A stretch of 7,344 nucleotides of DNA, from the NCBI GenBank assembly GCA_030635365.1, contig DAOVYZ010000175.1, positions 1 to 7,344 on the forward strand, written 5' to 3'. Origin of the DNA: Bacteroidales bacterium. Its GTDB lineage: Bacteria > Bacteroidota > Bacteroidia > Bacteroidales > UBA12077. Below are positions 6,074 to 7,344 of this stretch, piece by piece. The first letter of the stretch is position 1. The number at the start of each line of letters is the position of its first letter. Below the pieces are notes generated by a model, which had not been told where the DNA came from, ran no database searches, and saw only the letters and a program-made list of their open reading frames with translations. The position numbers were made by a program, and so were the translations under genes.

Positions 6074-7344
6074 ATGCGATTAAAAGAAAAACATTTTATA
6101 CTGTTTTTTTTTACCGCCCTGGTTATTTTGTTTGGATACCTTGTTGTATACTCTGAAGCAGCTTATGGTGGATCCGATAATTACAGCCATTATCGTATTG
6201 CAAGATATACCTGGAAATATCCACATCTTTTTTTAGATCACTGGGGAAAACCATTATTTACAATACTATCCTCTCCTTTTTCTTTATTTGGCTTTAAAGG
6301 TGTTCAATTTTTTAATGTAGTATCAGGGTTAATGACAGCTTTCTTTGCTTATCTAACACTTAAAAAACTTGAATACAAAAACTCATGGCTAATAATTTTC
6401 TTCATTTGTTTCACTCCAATCTATTTTATACTAATAATATCCGGGTTAACGGAAATATTATTTAGCCTTATTCTTATATTTTCTATTTACCTGTTTTTTG
6501 ATAAGAAATATATAGCCTCATCAATTATAATATCATTTATTATTTTTTCCCGAACCGAGGGTTTTATTTTCTTTCCCCTTTTTGCACTTGCATTTATTAT
6601 TGAGAAAAAATATAAATCTATTCTTTTTCTACTAACCGGGTTTTTATTTTTTAGTTTCCTGGGATTAATAATATTAGAAGATTTTTGGTGGTTTTTTACG
6701 CAAAACCCATATACCGGTGGTCAAAATATTTATGGTTCCGGCAACATAACTCATTTTTTAGATAAAACAAAATCAATAAATGGTATCCCATTAGCAATTG
6801 CGCTAGGTATAGGTATTATTGCTTATATCATTGAGATTATTCAAACAAAAAAACCTGACAAACAACTTTATTGCGAAATAGTTCTTATTGTATTTACATA
6901 CTTTGGGTACCTGGCTGCACATACATTTGTTTGGTGGAAGGGTATTGGTGGATCATTAGGATTAATAAGAGTTATGGCTGCTGTAATGCCGGCAGCTGCT
7001 GTAATTAGTTTGAAAGGATTTAACATAATCTATCGTATATTTAGATTTAACCAGTTTTTTCAGTATGGGTTAACATTGGTATTCCTGTATTTCATAATCA
7101 AATTGCCATTTCAGATATATAACTTACCTGTAAAACGTGATATACGAGAACAAGTAGTACATGAGGCTGCTCAATGGCTTAAAAGTAAAGATTATTTTAC
7201 GAATAAGATATTTTATTACGACAACCATTTTTGTTATAAATTACGGCTTAACCATTTTGATAAAGAGAGATGTTGGAAAAGCATCCCAAATATCAAAAAC
7301 CCCGAGAAAGATATGCCAATTAAACGTATAATCCAATGGGATCC
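6074..7344 (+). CDS. Polytopic membrane protein, probable GT-C-fold glycosyltransferase, 3'-partial
   Basis: The frame opens at the ATG at 6074 and runs without a stop to the window end (423 complete codons). It begins six bases after the glycosyltransferase stop, so the two are almost surely cotranscribed and coupled. The N terminus is basic (MRLKEK) and enters a first membrane helix at about 8-28. It is followed by an outer loop with GGSDNYSHY (32-40), where Asp 35 sits where GT-C enzymes keep their catalytic acidic residue. Many hydrophobic helices follow (about 61-73, 78-95, 104-122, 125-142, 147-159, 165-176, 182-201, 236-255, 267-283, 295-313, 329-345), including the SRTEGF turn at 159-164 often seen in this group. 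The end, about 350 on, is soluble and cut off. By analogy with PMT/ArnT-like enzymes it would use a polyprenyl-phosphate sugar at the outer face of the inner membrane. Donor and acceptor are unknown. Confidence 0.75.
   Translation, partial: MRLKEKHFILFFFTALVILFGYLVVYSEAAYGGSDNYSHYRIARYTWKYPHLFLDHWGKPLFTILSSPFSLFGFKGVQFFNVVSGLMTAFFAYLTLKKLEYKNSWLIIFFICFTPIYFILIISGLTEILFSLILIFSIYLFFDKKYIASSIIISFIIFSRTEGFIFFPLFALAFIIEKKYKSILFLLTGFLFFSFLGLIILEDFWWFFTQNPYTGGQNIYGSGNITHFLDKTKSINGIPLAIALGIGIIAYIIEIIQTKKPDKQLYCEIVLIVFTYFGYLAAHTFVWWKGIGGSLGLIRVMAAVMPAAAVISLKGFNIIYRIFRFNQFFQYGLTLVFLYFIIKLPFQIYNLPVKRDIREQVVHEAAQWLKSKDYFTNKIFYYDNHFCYKLRLNHFDKERCWKSIPNIKNPEKDMPIKRIIQWD

Noticed and set aside
7339..7344. 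The window ends exactly on a GGATCC (BamHI) site
   Set aside because: It might hint at a cloned-fragment boundary, but the start of the window shows no such site and a six-base match at an end may be coincidence.

Overview
The window looks like part of a Bacteroidota (Bacteroidetes) chromosome. The base composition is AT-rich, start codons lack Shine-Dalgarno sequences, and the first two genes belong to the type IX secretion system (T9SS), which is essentially confined to that phylum. An [FeFe]-hydrogenase maturase points to an anaerobic or facultatively fermentative member. This placement is inferred from gene families, not from any marker gene.

Layout. (1) 1-390: the 3' end of a large secreted protein with a type-B gliding-motility (CHU_C) sorting domain. 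(2) 391-697: a spacer with a nested hairpin and a doubtful 61-codon ORF. (3) 698-1603: a PorP/SprF-family outer-membrane protein; with the first gene it forms the familiar T9SS adhesin plus SprF-like partner pair. (4) 1604-1928: a spacer with an imperfect hairpin and a frameshifted minus-strand coding remnant. (5) 1929-3518: an exported M28-family zinc peptidase with a poly-lysine tail. (6) 3519-3986: a convergent spacer unusually rich in inverted repeats (two clusters, 3605-3697 and 3702-3790) that ends in a clear terminator for the next gene. (7) 3987-5216, minus strand: HydF, the GTPase scaffold for [FeFe]-hydrogenase H-cluster assembly. (8) 5217-5347: a divergent promoter region with a perfect 7+7 palindrome. 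(9) 5348-6067 and 6074-7344 (cut by the window end): a GT2 polyprenyl-phosphate-sugar synthase type glycosyltransferase followed six bases later by a polytopic GT-C-type membrane protein. Together they look like a two-step lipid-linked sugar transfer module.

The genes fall into independent units: T9SS adhesin/SprF, peptidase, HydF, and glycosyltransferase pair. No protein-coding system here looks wholly new. The least explained parts are the structured non-coding segment at 3605-3790 and the broken gene at 1648-1841.
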